Assembly (NCBI GenBank): GCA_018266735.1
Contig: JAFDZT010000001.1
Span: 186,001 to 250,000, forward strand
Direction: 5' to 3'
Length of the DNA: 64,000 nucleotides
DNA from: Bacteroidota bacterium
GTDB lineage: Bacteria; Bacteroidota; Ignavibacteria; Kapaibacteriales; Kapaibacteriaceae
Shown here: positions 1 through 6,778 of the stretch, piece by piece
Layout: every line of letters begins with the position of its first letter
How positions within the stretch are numbered: the first letter of the stretch is position 1
Made by a program: the position numbers and the translations under genes
The notes under the pieces: model-generated
Seen by the model: only the letters and a program-made list of their open reading frames with translations
Databases searched by the model: none
Told to the model about the DNA's origin: nothing

Positions 1-120
1 ATCAACACCCATGCGTTCAAAGATTCCGTGAACAACGTGGACTATACCGTGACCTCCAATGCCATGAACGGTACCGTGGTGTACCGCGTGGTCGTGCTCA
101 AACAGGTGAAGGCGAAATGA
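1..120 (+). CDS. 3' end of an unrecognised gene (partial)
   Basis: Frame 1 is open from the first base to a TGA at 118-120, giving the last 39 residues of a protein that begins outside the window. The fragment is rich in Val, Thr and Asn and ends in a basic tail. It has no motif I recognise. The stop overlaps the ATG of the next gene in an ATGA arrangement, so the two are probably co-transcribed and translationally coupled. Too little is visible to propose a function. Confidence 0.6.
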   Translation: MNTHAFKDSVNNVDYTVTSNAMNGTVVYRVVVLKQVKAK

Positions 121-521
121 ACTACTGGCTTGTGAAATCGGAACCCGACGTGTATTCGTGGGACACGTTCGTGTCGGACAAACAGACGTATTGGGACGGC
201 GTGCGCAACTATCAGGCGCGCAACAACCTGCAGGCCATGGCCAAGGGCGATGCCGTGTTGTTCTATCACTCGGGTGATGAACGTAGTGTTGTTGGCACGG
301 CCACGGTGACGAAGACGGCCTATCAAGACCCAACCACGGACGAAACAGCTTGGGTGGTGGTCGATCTCAAGGCGGGCAAGAAGCTCCGCCGACCGGTGAG
401 CCTCACCGAGATCAAGGCACATCCTGCCATGACAACGATCGGCCTGATCAAACAGGGCAGATTGAGTGTGATCGCCCTCACCGAGGCCGAGTACAGAACG
501 ATCCTGGAACTCGGCTCCTAA
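117..521 (+). CDS. EVE domain-containing protein
   Basis: The 134-residue product begins with the MNYWLVKSEPDVYSWD signature of the EVE (PUA-like) family, followed by WDGVRNYQARNNL and FYHSGDERSVVG blocks typical of the whole domain. EVE domains are thought to bind modified bases in DNA or RNA; the human member is thymocyte nuclear protein 1. The length is normal for a stand-alone EVE protein, about 135-150 residues. The ATG at 117 overlaps the upstream stop (ATGA). The role in bacteria is poorly defined; nucleic-acid modification sensing is family knowledge, not visible here. Confidence 0.88.
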   Translation: MNYWLVKSEPDVYSWDTFVSDKQTYWDGVRNYQARNNLQAMAKGDAVLFYHSGDERSVVGTATVTKTAYQDPTTDETAWVVVDLKAGKKLRRPVSLTEIKAHPAMTTIGLIKQGRLSVIALTEAEYRTILELGS

Positions 522-555
522 CCTGAACAAGCAATCGATTTATTTCTGAGTTTCG

Positions 556-583
556 CCTCTGTCATTCAACCATTGAACAGAGG
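556..583 (+). promoter_or_regulatory. Hairpin overlapping the ribosome binding site of the next gene
   Basis: CCTCTG (556-561) pairs with CAGAGG (578-583), and TTCAA (565-569) with TTGAA (573-577) around a 3-nt loop. The 3' arm contains the start of the purine-rich GAGGGG (580-585) that serves the ATG at 592. If it forms, it would partly hide the Shine-Dalgarno sequence. There is no U tract, so it is not an obvious terminator for the EVE gene. Confidence 0.35.
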
Positions 584-591
584 GGTGATCC

Positions 592-1668
592 ATGAAATGG
601 ATGCTATTCGTTGCCATGTTCCTATGTGCAACGGCGTTGTACGCGCAACAAAAGCTTGCGATAACCTTTATCGGCATGACGCCGCACGTTGGCCAGCTCT
701 TTCAGCTGCGGGTGGTCGACAAGGCCAGCGGTCTCGAAGCGGCCCACCATACCATACCATCCCTTGCATCGGCGTCGTTCACGCTTGAGATGTTCTGTCT
801 TGAAAAGGGCAAGTCGTACGCCATCGACTTCTATGCAGACCTGAACAAGAACGGACGGTATGATGCGCCTCCAACAGATCACGCATGGAGACTCACGGCC
901 GATAACGTGAGCGCCAACGTCAACATGGACTTCATGCACAACACAACGTGGACCGATATTGCCTATCCAAGCTCTCCAACATCGTATCCGAACCATATCG
1001 AACAGGCCTGGAGCGGTACATGGAAGAATTTGACGTTCAGCACTACGGGAGACATTGCAAGCACGATCACCTTCGATTTTGTGACGAAGCGAGTAACGGG
1101 ATCTGCCACAACTGCTGGTGCATTCGGCAACCCCTCTCCGATCACGATCACGGCAGAGGGCACGTTTGACCCCGATGCCGACACCGCCTATCTCACGCCA
1201 ACGGCGCCGGCCTCGGCGCAGGGGAACATTCGCTTTCAGCGTGGGGTGTTGTCCGGTTCCATTTCCATGTCCGGCGTAACGCTTGCCTTGGCGGGAGACT
1301 ATGGAACCAACCAAATGGCCATGACCTATGCCATGAGCGGCGCCTTTACGGCAAACGGCACCATGATCCTTCAAAGAGGAGCTGTTACCGGAGTTGAGGT
1401 GGAAGGCGGCATGGTGGAAGGGGTGTCTGTGATCCCCCAACCTTCGCGCGATGTGGTGGGTCTGCAATGGCAGCAAATGGGCTCAGAAACGGCCCGTGTT
1501 GACGTGTTCGATCCGCAGGGCAGACTTCTGCTCACGTCGTTCGATCAGGCCGCCACGACGTCGCATACACTCTTGCTGAACGTACAGGCATTTCCCGTTG
1601 GCACCTACATGGCCCGTATCACTGCGGGGTCGTCTGTGACGACGGTGCCCATCGTGATCAACCGATAG
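592..1668 (+). CDS. Secreted protein with T9SS type-A sorting domain
   Basis: The 358-residue product has a signal peptide (about residues 1-18, ending ALYA-QQ). A middle of alternating beta-type sequence contains a DLNKNGRYD stretch, reminiscent of Ca-binding or Ig-like modules. The C-terminal ~75 residues read like a T9SS type-A sorting domain: IPQPSRD, then VDVFDPQGRLL, then FPVGTYMARI and a basic end. It would be exported by Sec, carried across the outer membrane by T9SS and anchored at the surface. The ATG at 592 has GAGGGG seven bases upstream, inside a hairpin. The middle domain is not recognised. A strong terminator follows. Confidence 0.82.
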   Translation: MKWMLFVAMFLCATALYAQQKLAITFIGMTPHVGQLFQLRVVDKASGLEAAHHTIPSLASASFTLEMFCLEKGKSYAIDFYADLNKNGRYDAPPTDHAWRLTADNVSANVNMDFMHNTTWTDIAYPSSPTSYPNHIEQAWSGTWKNLTFSTTGDIASTITFDFVTKRVTGSATTAGAFGNPSPITITAEGTFDPDADTAYLTPTAPASAQGNIRFQRGVLSGSISMSGVTLALAGDYGTNQMAMTYAMSGAFTANGTMILQRGAVTGVEVEGGMVEGVSVIPQPSRDVVGLQWQQMGSETARVDVFDPQGRLLLTSFDQAATTSHTLLLNVQAFPVGTYMARITAGSSVTTVPIVINR

Positions 1669-1681
1669 ATGACAGAGAAAC

Positions 1682-1711
1682 AAAAAGGGCTCGCACATGC
1701 GAGCCCTTTTT
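1682..1711. terminator. Bidirectional rho-independent terminator
   Basis: AAAAAGGGCTCGC (1682-1694) is complementary to GCGAGCCCTTTTT (1699-1711) around a 4-nt loop. The stem has an A tract on one side and a T tract on the other. It can therefore end both the plus-strand secreted-protein gene and the minus-strand dnaA gene, which converge here. Confidence 0.85.
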
Positions 1712-1731
1712 CGTGATGAACCGTTGAACCG

Positions 1732-3222
1732 TTAGCGCTGAAGCGCCTTTCGCAGGAAGTCCACGTCTTGGCGGACCTTCTTGTCGGTATCCAAATAGTT
1801 CAAGATCGTCTGGCAAGAGTGCAGCACCGTGGTGTGGTCCCGTCCGCCAAAGTGCATGCCGATGCTCTTGAGCGACATCTGTGTGAGCTGCTTTGCAAGA
1901 TACATGCACATCTGACGTGCAAGGACGACCTCGTGTTTGCGTGTCTTGGCAGAAAGAAGCGTCACGTCCTGACTGTAGTAGGCGCTCACTTCTTGCTTGA
2001 TATCGTCGATCGTCAACGTCCGCGAGCTTGGCGAATTCGTCACACCGCGAACCACTTCCTTGGCAAGGTCCAACGAAAGCTCGCGATTATCGAGCGTTAC
2101 CTTGGCGAGCAGGGAGATCAAGCAGCCTTCGAGTTCACGAACACTGCTGTTCACGTGACGTGCAACGTACTCCAGCACATCGCCCGGCATGTCCATGCCC
2201 TCTTCCAGACTCTTCTGCTGCAGAATGGCCATGCGGGTCTCGAAGTCCGGCATGGAGATATCGGCGGTGAGTCCCCATTGGAAGCGCGAGATCAGACGCT
2301 CGTCCACATCGGCGAGGTCCTTTGGTTGCTTATCCGACGTCAGGATCAGCTGCTTGCCGGATTGGTGCAGGGCATTGAACGTATGGAAGAACATGTCCTG
2401 CGTCTTTTCCTTGCCGCCCAGGAACTGGATGTCATCCACGATCAGCACATCTACGCCACGATAGAAGTTCGTGAACTCTGCCACCTTACCGGTCTGAATG
2501 GCATTGATGTACTCCATCGTGAACTTCTCGGAGTTCGTGTACAGCACCTTCGCATTGCGATTGCGCTGGAGCACACGATTACCGATGGCCTGCACGAGGT
2601 GCGTTTTGCCAAGTCCTGTCGGACCGTAGATCACCAACGGATTGTAGCGTGTCTTCCCGGGATTGTCCGCCACGGACATCCCTGCCGCCGTTGCCAACTG
2701 GTTGTTCTCGCCACGGATGAAATTCTCGAACGTGTAGCGAGGATTGAAGAACGTCGGGAAATGCGTGCTCGGCCGCTCCGTTGGTTGTTCACCAAACGGC
2801 AGTGCCGATTGAGCCTGTTGCTTTCGAAATGCTGGCAAGTTGATCGTCTTCTTTGCAGTGTCTTGGTCGCCGGTTCCCATCACCACCTGAAACTGGAGCT
2901 TGGCCTTCGGTCCGAGGACCTTTTGCATGGTCTTTTGCAGGAGCGATGAGTAGTGTTCTTCCATCCACTCGTAGAAGAACTGGCTGGGAACTTCAACGGT
3001 GAGTGTGGTGCCATCCCAAGCCGAGGCATGCATTTGGTCGAACCATGTCTTGAAGACCTGGGCCGATACATTGTCCCGGATGATATCCAGGCACTTACTC
3101 CAGAGCATCTCGGCATCCGTGCCGGCGGCTCCCCGAGAGCTTCGATCCATTGCATCGGCAGTCGTGGTTGAAACGGCTTGGTCAGTCGTCGAAAACAAGT
3201 TAAGCGTATCGGATTTTTTCAC
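1732..3222 (-). CDS. dnaA: Chromosomal replication initiator protein DnaA
   Basis: DnaA binds oriC as an ATP-dependent filament, melts it and loads the replicative helicase. The 496-residue protein shows all domains: domain I (about 37-110), a variable linker, the AAA+ domain with Walker A GPTGLGKT at 200-207 and Walker B VDD near 262-264, and domain IV with the DnaA signature GGRDHTTVLHS near 460. It starts with GTG (3220-3222), with AAAAGG about eight bases upstream. An N-terminal tail of ~35 residues precedes domain I. The gene points away from a spacer holding a perfect DnaA box, the classic dnaA-oriC arrangement and a likely route for autoregulation. Confidence 0.97.
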   Translation of the reverse strand: MKKSDTLNLFSTTDQAVSTTTADAMDRSSRGAAGTDAEMLWSKCLDIIRDNVSAQVFKTWFDQMHASAWDGTTLTVEVPSQFFYEWMEEHYSSLLQKTMQKVLGPKAKLQFQVVMGTGDQDTAKKTINLPAFRKQQAQSALPFGEQPTERPSTHFPTFFNPRYTFENFIRGENNQLATAAGMSVADNPGKTRYNPLVIYGPTGLGKTHLVQAIGNRVLQRNRNAKVLYTNSEKFTMEYINAIQTGKVAEFTNFYRGVDVLIVDDIQFLGGKEKTQDMFFHTFNALHQSGKQLILTSDKQPKDLADVDERLISRFQWGLTADISMPDFETRMAILQQKSLEEGMDMPGDVLEYVARHVNSSVRELEGCLISLLAKVTLDNRELSLDLAKEVVRGVTNSPSSRTLTIDDIKQEVSAYYSQDVTLLSAKTRKHEVVLARQMCMYLAKQLTQMSLKSIGMHFGGRDHTTVLHSCQTILNYLDTDKKVRQDVDFLRKALQR

Positions 3223-3313
3223 CTAACAGACCTTTTTGCTTGGCATGAGCCGTCGAACATTCGTTGTGCGTTCCCGTTCATGTGTCCCTCGTGAACGGGT
3301 TGCAAATTTGAGC

Positions 3314-3322
3314 TGTGGATAA
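3314..3322 (-). promoter_or_regulatory. DnaA box, consensus TTATCCACA
   Basis: TGTGGATAA on the plus strand is the exact complement of the canonical 9-mer DnaA box. It lies 92 bases upstream of the dnaA start, where it could act in origin binding, dnaA autorepression or both. Confidence 0.7.
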
Positions 3323-3347
3323 CAGATTCCACAAGGAGAAAATGTGT

Positions 3348-3381
3348 CGATGTGAAAATAATTTGCTTGCATTTCACATCG
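3348..3381. repeat. 10-bp perfect inverted repeat in the dnaA-tatC spacer
   Basis: CGATGTGAAA (3348-3357) and TTTCACATCG (3372-3381) are exact reverse complements with a 14-base AT-rich spacer. The two-half-site layout suggests a dimeric protein site or an origin element. There is no T tract, so it is not a terminator. Confidence 0.6.
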
Positions 3382-3437
3382 CCATTGCAAGGTGATGAAA
3401 AGTGTAATCCTTAGGCGATGGGGGCCGCTTCTGTGCG

Positions 3438-3445
3438 TATTTTCG
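3438..3445 (+). promoter_or_regulatory. Possible -7 box upstream of tatC
   Basis: TATTTTCG resembles the Bacteroidetes -7 element TAnnTTTG with one mismatch. It lies only six bases before the tatC ATG (3452), so a transcript from it would start at or very near the ATG and be essentially leaderless. No TTG -33 box was verified. Confidence 0.3.
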
Positions 3446-3451
3446 TGACGC

Positions 3452-4198
3452 ATGAGTGATAGCACATCCCCAGAACAGGCCGGTCGTGAATTGAGCTTTT
3501 TCGGACATCTCGAAGAGCTCCGGTCGCGCCTGTTCCGTTCCGTTATCGGGATCCTGATCGGTTGTGTGGTCGCCGGCGTCTACCGCGAGTGGATCATGAA
3601 CGAGATCCTCCTCAAGCCGGCCATCCAATACCACATCGCACTGCAGAACATCGAGCCGTTCGGACAGGCCTTCCTGTACTTTAAGGTCATCCTCACGATC
3701 GGCCTCATCATCGCCTCTCCGTGGATCCTGTTCCAGATCTGGAGCTTCGTTGCTCCCGGTCTGTACCACCACGAACGGTCGTGGGCCCGCTGGATCACCC
3801 TCTTCACCTCGCTCTGCTTCCTGACGGGGGTGGCCTTTGCGTATTTCCTGCTCATTCCCAGCATGATGAACTACATCAAGCAGGTGAGCAATCCGAACAT
3901 TCAGGACAACATTACCACCAGCGCTTATTTCTCGTTCTTCGTGAACATGATCTTGGCTGCAGGACTGATCTTTGAACTTCCTATGGTCACCTGGGTGTTA
4001 GCACGCATAGGCATCGTGTCGCCCAAGCTGATGTCCACCTACCGTCGACATTCCATCATCGTCATTTTGATCATCGCCGCCATTGTGACCCCGTCTCCCG
4101 ATCCCGTCTCGCAGCTCATGGTGGCCGTGCCACTGTATGTTCTGTACGAGATCAGTGTTGTGATCGCACGACTGGCCTATAAGAAGCGCGAGCCATGA
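3452..4198 (+). CDS. tatC: Sec-independent protein translocase subunit TatC
   Basis: TatC is the inner-membrane receptor that recognises twin-arginine signal peptides and, with TatA/TatB, moves folded proteins across the membrane. The 248-residue product carries the family hallmark FxHLEELRSRL at about residues 17-27. Six hydrophobic segments follow, with the conserved PxxxFQIWSFVAPGLY region in the middle and VTPSPDPVSQ before the last helices. Length is normal (about 245-260). No tatA is visible in the window. The next gene follows after 13 bases, so they may be co-transcribed. No strong Shine-Dalgarno sequence precedes the ATG, which fits the possible leaderless start. Confidence 0.95.
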   Translation: MSDSTSPEQAGRELSFFGHLEELRSRLFRSVIGILIGCVVAGVYREWIMNEILLKPAIQYHIALQNIEPFGQAFLYFKVILTIGLIIASPWILFQIWSFVAPGLYHHERSWARWITLFTSLCFLTGVAFAYFLLIPSMMNYIKQVSNPNIQDNITTSAYFSFFVNMILAAGLIFELPMVTWVLARIGIVSPKLMSTYRRHSIIVILIIAAIVTPSPDPVSQLMVAVPLYVLYEISVVIARLAYKKREP

Positions 4199-4211
4199 TC
4201 CACCGTACTTC

Positions 4212-5195
4212 ATGACAACAGCCTCCCTTCACGATATCAGCGCTCCGATCGCAACGCACTTGCAGTCGTTCGAAGACTACATGCGCGATCAGATGCGCAC
4301 GAGGGCGGCTCTGCTCGACACGGTCATTCGCTACATCGTCAAGCAGCGCGGGAAGCGCGTTCGACCGATGTTGGTCTTCCTTTCTGCAGGGTTGTGCGGT
4401 GGCATCGGTGACCGGTCCTATGTAGGCGCGGCCATGGTCGAGCTGTTGCATACGGCAACGCTTGTGCACGACGATGTGGTCGATCAGGCAGAGGAACGTC
4501 GGGGAATGGCGAGTATCAATGCCGTATGGAAGAACAAGATCGCTGTCCTCGTTGGTGATTACCTGCTCTCGCGCGGCTTGCTCATTGCCGTGAACAACGA
4601 AGAGTTCGACTATCTTAAGATCACCTCCGACGCCGTGCGACGCATGAGCGAGGGCGAGCTCTTGCAGATCCAGAAGAGTCGCCAGAAACACATCGACGAA
4701 GAAACATACTTCCGCATCATCTCCGATAAGACCGCATCGCTCATCAGCACCTGCTGCGAAGTGGGCGCCGTGAGCGCGGGCGTGTCGGCGGACGACCGCC
4801 TCCGCATGCGCAACTTCGGAGAAATGGTCGGCCTTGCCTTCCAGATCCGCGACGATGTGCTCGACTATACAAGCAGGAGCAGCATTCTCGGTAAGCCGGT
4901 CGGCAACGATCTGAAGGACCAGAAGATCACCCTTCCGCTGATCTATGCCTGTAGGGCGGCAGGGCCCAAGGAGGCGCGCCGCGTGATCGGTATGGTCAAG
5001 GGACGGAAGCCCACAGCCGCCCAGATCAAGGAAGTGATCGCCTTCGTCGAAGAGCATGGCGGCATCCGTGATGCCCACGCCAAGGCCATGGAGATCAAGG
5101 ATCAAGCCCTTTCCTACCTTACTTCCTTCCCTGATTCGTCATACAAAACGGCGCTGACCGATTTTGCTAACTTTGTCGTGACGCGCACGAAGTAA
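4212..5195 (+). CDS. Polyprenyl diphosphate synthase (trans-isoprenyl type)
   Basis: The 327-residue protein adds isopentenyl units to an allylic diphosphate to make long-chain polyprenyl diphosphates, used for quinone side chains. It has the first Asp-rich motif DDVVD at 87-91 after GKRVRP (47-52), and the second motif DDVLD at 214-218 followed by GNDLKDQKITLP, the usual layout for IspB/HepT-type enzymes. Residues at the two positions before the first motif (Leu85-Val86) are not both bulky aromatics, which favours a long-chain product; that reading is inference. It lies 13 bases after tatC and 28 before the next gene on the same strand. Confidence 0.93.
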   Translation: MTTASLHDISAPIATHLQSFEDYMRDQMRTRAALLDTVIRYIVKQRGKRVRPMLVFLSAGLCGGIGDRSYVGAAMVELLHTATLVHDDVVDQAEERRGMASINAVWKNKIAVLVGDYLLSRGLLIAVNNEEFDYLKITSDAVRRMSEGELLQIQKSRQKHIDEETYFRIISDKTASLISTCCEVGAVSAGVSADDRLRMRNFGEMVGLAFQIRDDVLDYTSRSSILGKPVGNDLKDQKITLPLIYACRAAGPKEARRVIGMVKGRKPTAAQIKEVIAFVEEHGGIRDAHAKAMEIKDQALSYLTSFPDSSYKTALTDFANFVVTRTK

Positions 5196-5223
5196 TACTG
5201 CGTTCCACTGGAGTACCCCTTCT

Positions 5224-5925
5224 ATGACCACGATCAATGCCCGCTCGTTTTCGAGCGTTGTCTCTGCTGATGCCCTTCGCACCTACGTCCAGCGCGTCTA
5301 CGCCTGGATGGTGGGTGGTCTCTTGCTCACCGCCGTCACGGCCATGGGCGTTGCCTCGTCCGATGAACTGCTGCGATTGTTCCTTGGCACACCGCTTCGG
5401 TATGTGATCCTCTTCGGACCACTGGCACTGGTCTGGTTCCTGTCCGCCCGCATCGACACGCTCAAGCCCTCAACGGCGGCCACACTGTTCCTCGTCTACT
5501 CGATGTCCGTTGGCATCATGCTGTCCAGCATCTTCGTCGTGTACGAGTTGGGGAGCATTGCGCAGGTCTTCTTCATTGCAGCCGGAATGTATGCCGGTGC
5601 TGCCGTCTATGGCTTTACCACGAAGCGCGATCTGACGTCGATGGGCAGTTTCATGGCCATGGGCGTGATCGGTCTGGTTCTTGCGATGATCGTGAACATG
5701 TTCCTCGGAAGCGGTCCGCTCGACTTCGCGATCAGCATCCTCGGCGTTGCCATCTTCACCGGCCTTACGGCATGGGACATGCAGCGCATCAAGGAGCAAG
5801 CCGTGGTGATGTATACGGGCGAAGGGAATGCGGCCAAGCGGACGATCCTGAGCGCTCTCGGACTGTATCTGAACTTCATCAATTTGTTCCTCTTCCTCCT
5901 TCGACTCTTTGGCAACCGCCGTTAA
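5224..5925 (+). CDS. Bax inhibitor-1 / YccA family membrane protein
   Basis: The 233-residue protein has seven hydrophobic segments. Family features are an N-terminal YVQRVYAWMVGGL stretch, a FTTKRDL loop, the TAWDMQRIKEQ loop, and ALGLYLNFINLFLFLLRL before a short basic end, all typical of the BI-1/YccA/YbhL family. Family members are inner-membrane proteins linked to Ca2+ leak or to modulation of FtsH proteolysis; the exact role here is unknown. The start has GGAGTACCCCTTCT before the ATG. The next reading frame overlaps the last 17 bases. Confidence 0.9.
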   Translation: MTTINARSFSSVVSADALRTYVQRVYAWMVGGLLLTAVTAMGVASSDELLRLFLGTPLRYVILFGPLALVWFLSARIDTLKPSTAATLFLVYSMSVGIMLSSIFVVYELGSIAQVFFIAAGMYAGAAVYGFTTKRDLTSMGSFMAMGVIGLVLAMIVNMFLGSGPLDFAISILGVAIFTGLTAWDMQRIKEQAVVMYTGEGNAAKRTILSALGLYLNFINLFLFLLRLFGNRR

Positions 5926-6778
5926 CACACCTTCCGTTTCTGCATCGTTCGCACGCCAGGCCCATCGTTTGGTAGAGGCGGGTCGTGCATCGGAAGCAGT
6001 GCAGCTCTGTGCGCAGGGTATTCAGACCTATCCGGACTACTGTACCGGCTACCTTGTGATGGCCTCTGCCTATGCATCGGCCGGACTGGCGCACGACCAG
6101 GCCGTGATGTTGCGGGAGTATGAGAGAAGAGCGGGGAGAAAAGTGACGAGTGAAGTGACGAGTGACGAGTTACGAGTGACGAGTGAAGTGACGAGTGACG
6201 AGTTACAAGTGACGAGTGAAGTGACAAGTGACGAGTTACGAGTGACGAGTGACGAACGTGGTTTCTTTAGTCCGCTGCAGGTGATCCATTCGATGCCGGT
6301 GGCCAGCGATGATCGAACCATTCGAAGCACGTCGGTGCGGTTGATCCCCGGACTTGAGTACACATCGCTTCGGTTCGAGGGAATGAAGATGCGTGGTGTT
6401 CGTGTGATCCAGCATCTCGTTGACCCGCCGTCGTTTCGGGACTTCCATGCTCAATCGCGACGGTCCTCTTCTCGCGGCGCCGATGCAGCAACGGTCACAC
6501 CTCGCAAACGTCCGCTGTCGCTGGAAGAATTGGCGCTGCGACTCGAGAAAGTGCGCATGCCACGCAGTGGCGACGTGACTGAGCCGGTGTCCGCCCCGCC
6601 ACCCTCTCCTTCTCCTACTGCCCCCTTGCCGGTGATCACCGAAACGCTGGCCAAGATCTATGCGGCACAAGGTTCCTACGAAATGGCCATCGAGGCCTAT
6701 CGAATTCTGCAGCAGCGCTTTCCAGAGAAGGAAGCGCAATTCGCAACGACGATCGACGAGCTTCGCTCCAAGCTATAA
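5909..6778 (+). CDS. TPR-like protein with an internal repeat-encoded segment
   Basis: The 289-residue product has a TPR-like helical pair at the N-terminus (about 8-60, ARQAHRLVEAGRASEAVQLC then GYLVMASAYASAGL) and another at the C-terminus (about 243-289, LAKIYAAQGSYEMAIEAYRIL). Between them, residues ~79-116 are encoded by a 113-bp array of 7-mers and read as repeats of VTSEVTSDELR. A Pro/Ser-rich low-complexity stretch lies before the last TPR. The start is a TTG overlapping the previous gene by 17 bases and is uncertain. The stop abuts the GTG of the permease gene, which suggests a functional link, perhaps in an envelope complex. No enzymatic motif is seen. Confidence 0.72.
   Translation: MATAVNTPSVSASFARQAHRLVEAGRASEAVQLCAQGIQTYPDYCTGYLVMASAYASAGLAHDQAVMLREYERRAGRKVTSEVTSDELRVTSEVTSDELQVTSEVTSDELRVTSDERGFFSPLQVIHSMPVASDDRTIRSTSVRLIPGLEYTSLRFEGMKMRGVRVIQHLVDPPSFRDFHAQSRRSSSRGADAATVTPRKRPLSLEELALRLEKVRMPRSGDVTEPVSAPPPSPSPTAPLPVITETLAKIYAAQGSYEMAIEAYRILQQRFPEKEAQFATTIDELRSKL
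6143..6255 (+). repeat. Nested heptanucleotide (GTGACGA) tandem array inside a CDS
   Basis: Units of GTGACGA (variants GTTACGA, GTGACAA) and a shortened GTGAA form three 33-bp higher-order copies (6143-6175, 6176-6208, 6209-6241) and a 14-bp tail. Because 33 is a multiple of three, the reading frame is kept and encodes an 11-residue period. Each 33-mer has the same internal order 7+5+7+7+7, so whole copies were duplicated after the 7-mer array formed. Confidence 0.9.

Larger units (their letters stand above)
3223..3451. other. Candidate replication origin (oriC) between dnaA and tatC
   Basis: This 229-bp divergent spacer contains one perfect DnaA box (TTATCCACA on the minus strand, 3314-3322). 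It also has two perfect inverted repeats: CCCGTTCA/TGAACGGG (3273-3280/3292-3299) and CGATGTGAAA/TTTCACATCG (3348-3357/3372-3381). The second flanks the AT-rich ATAATTTG core, which could act as an unwinding element. Only one perfect box is visible and a GC-skew switch was not computed, so the origin call is inference. The spacer must also carry the dnaA and tatC promoters. Confidence 0.5.

Noticed and set aside
1768..2949. Open frame of about 390 codons antisense to dnaA
   Set aside because: It overlaps conserved dnaA domains completely and encodes His/Leu/Arg-rich sequence without a family match.
6143..6255. Possible CRISPR or IS-end repeat
   Set aside because: The units are 7-mers without spacers, and no transposase or cas gene is nearby.
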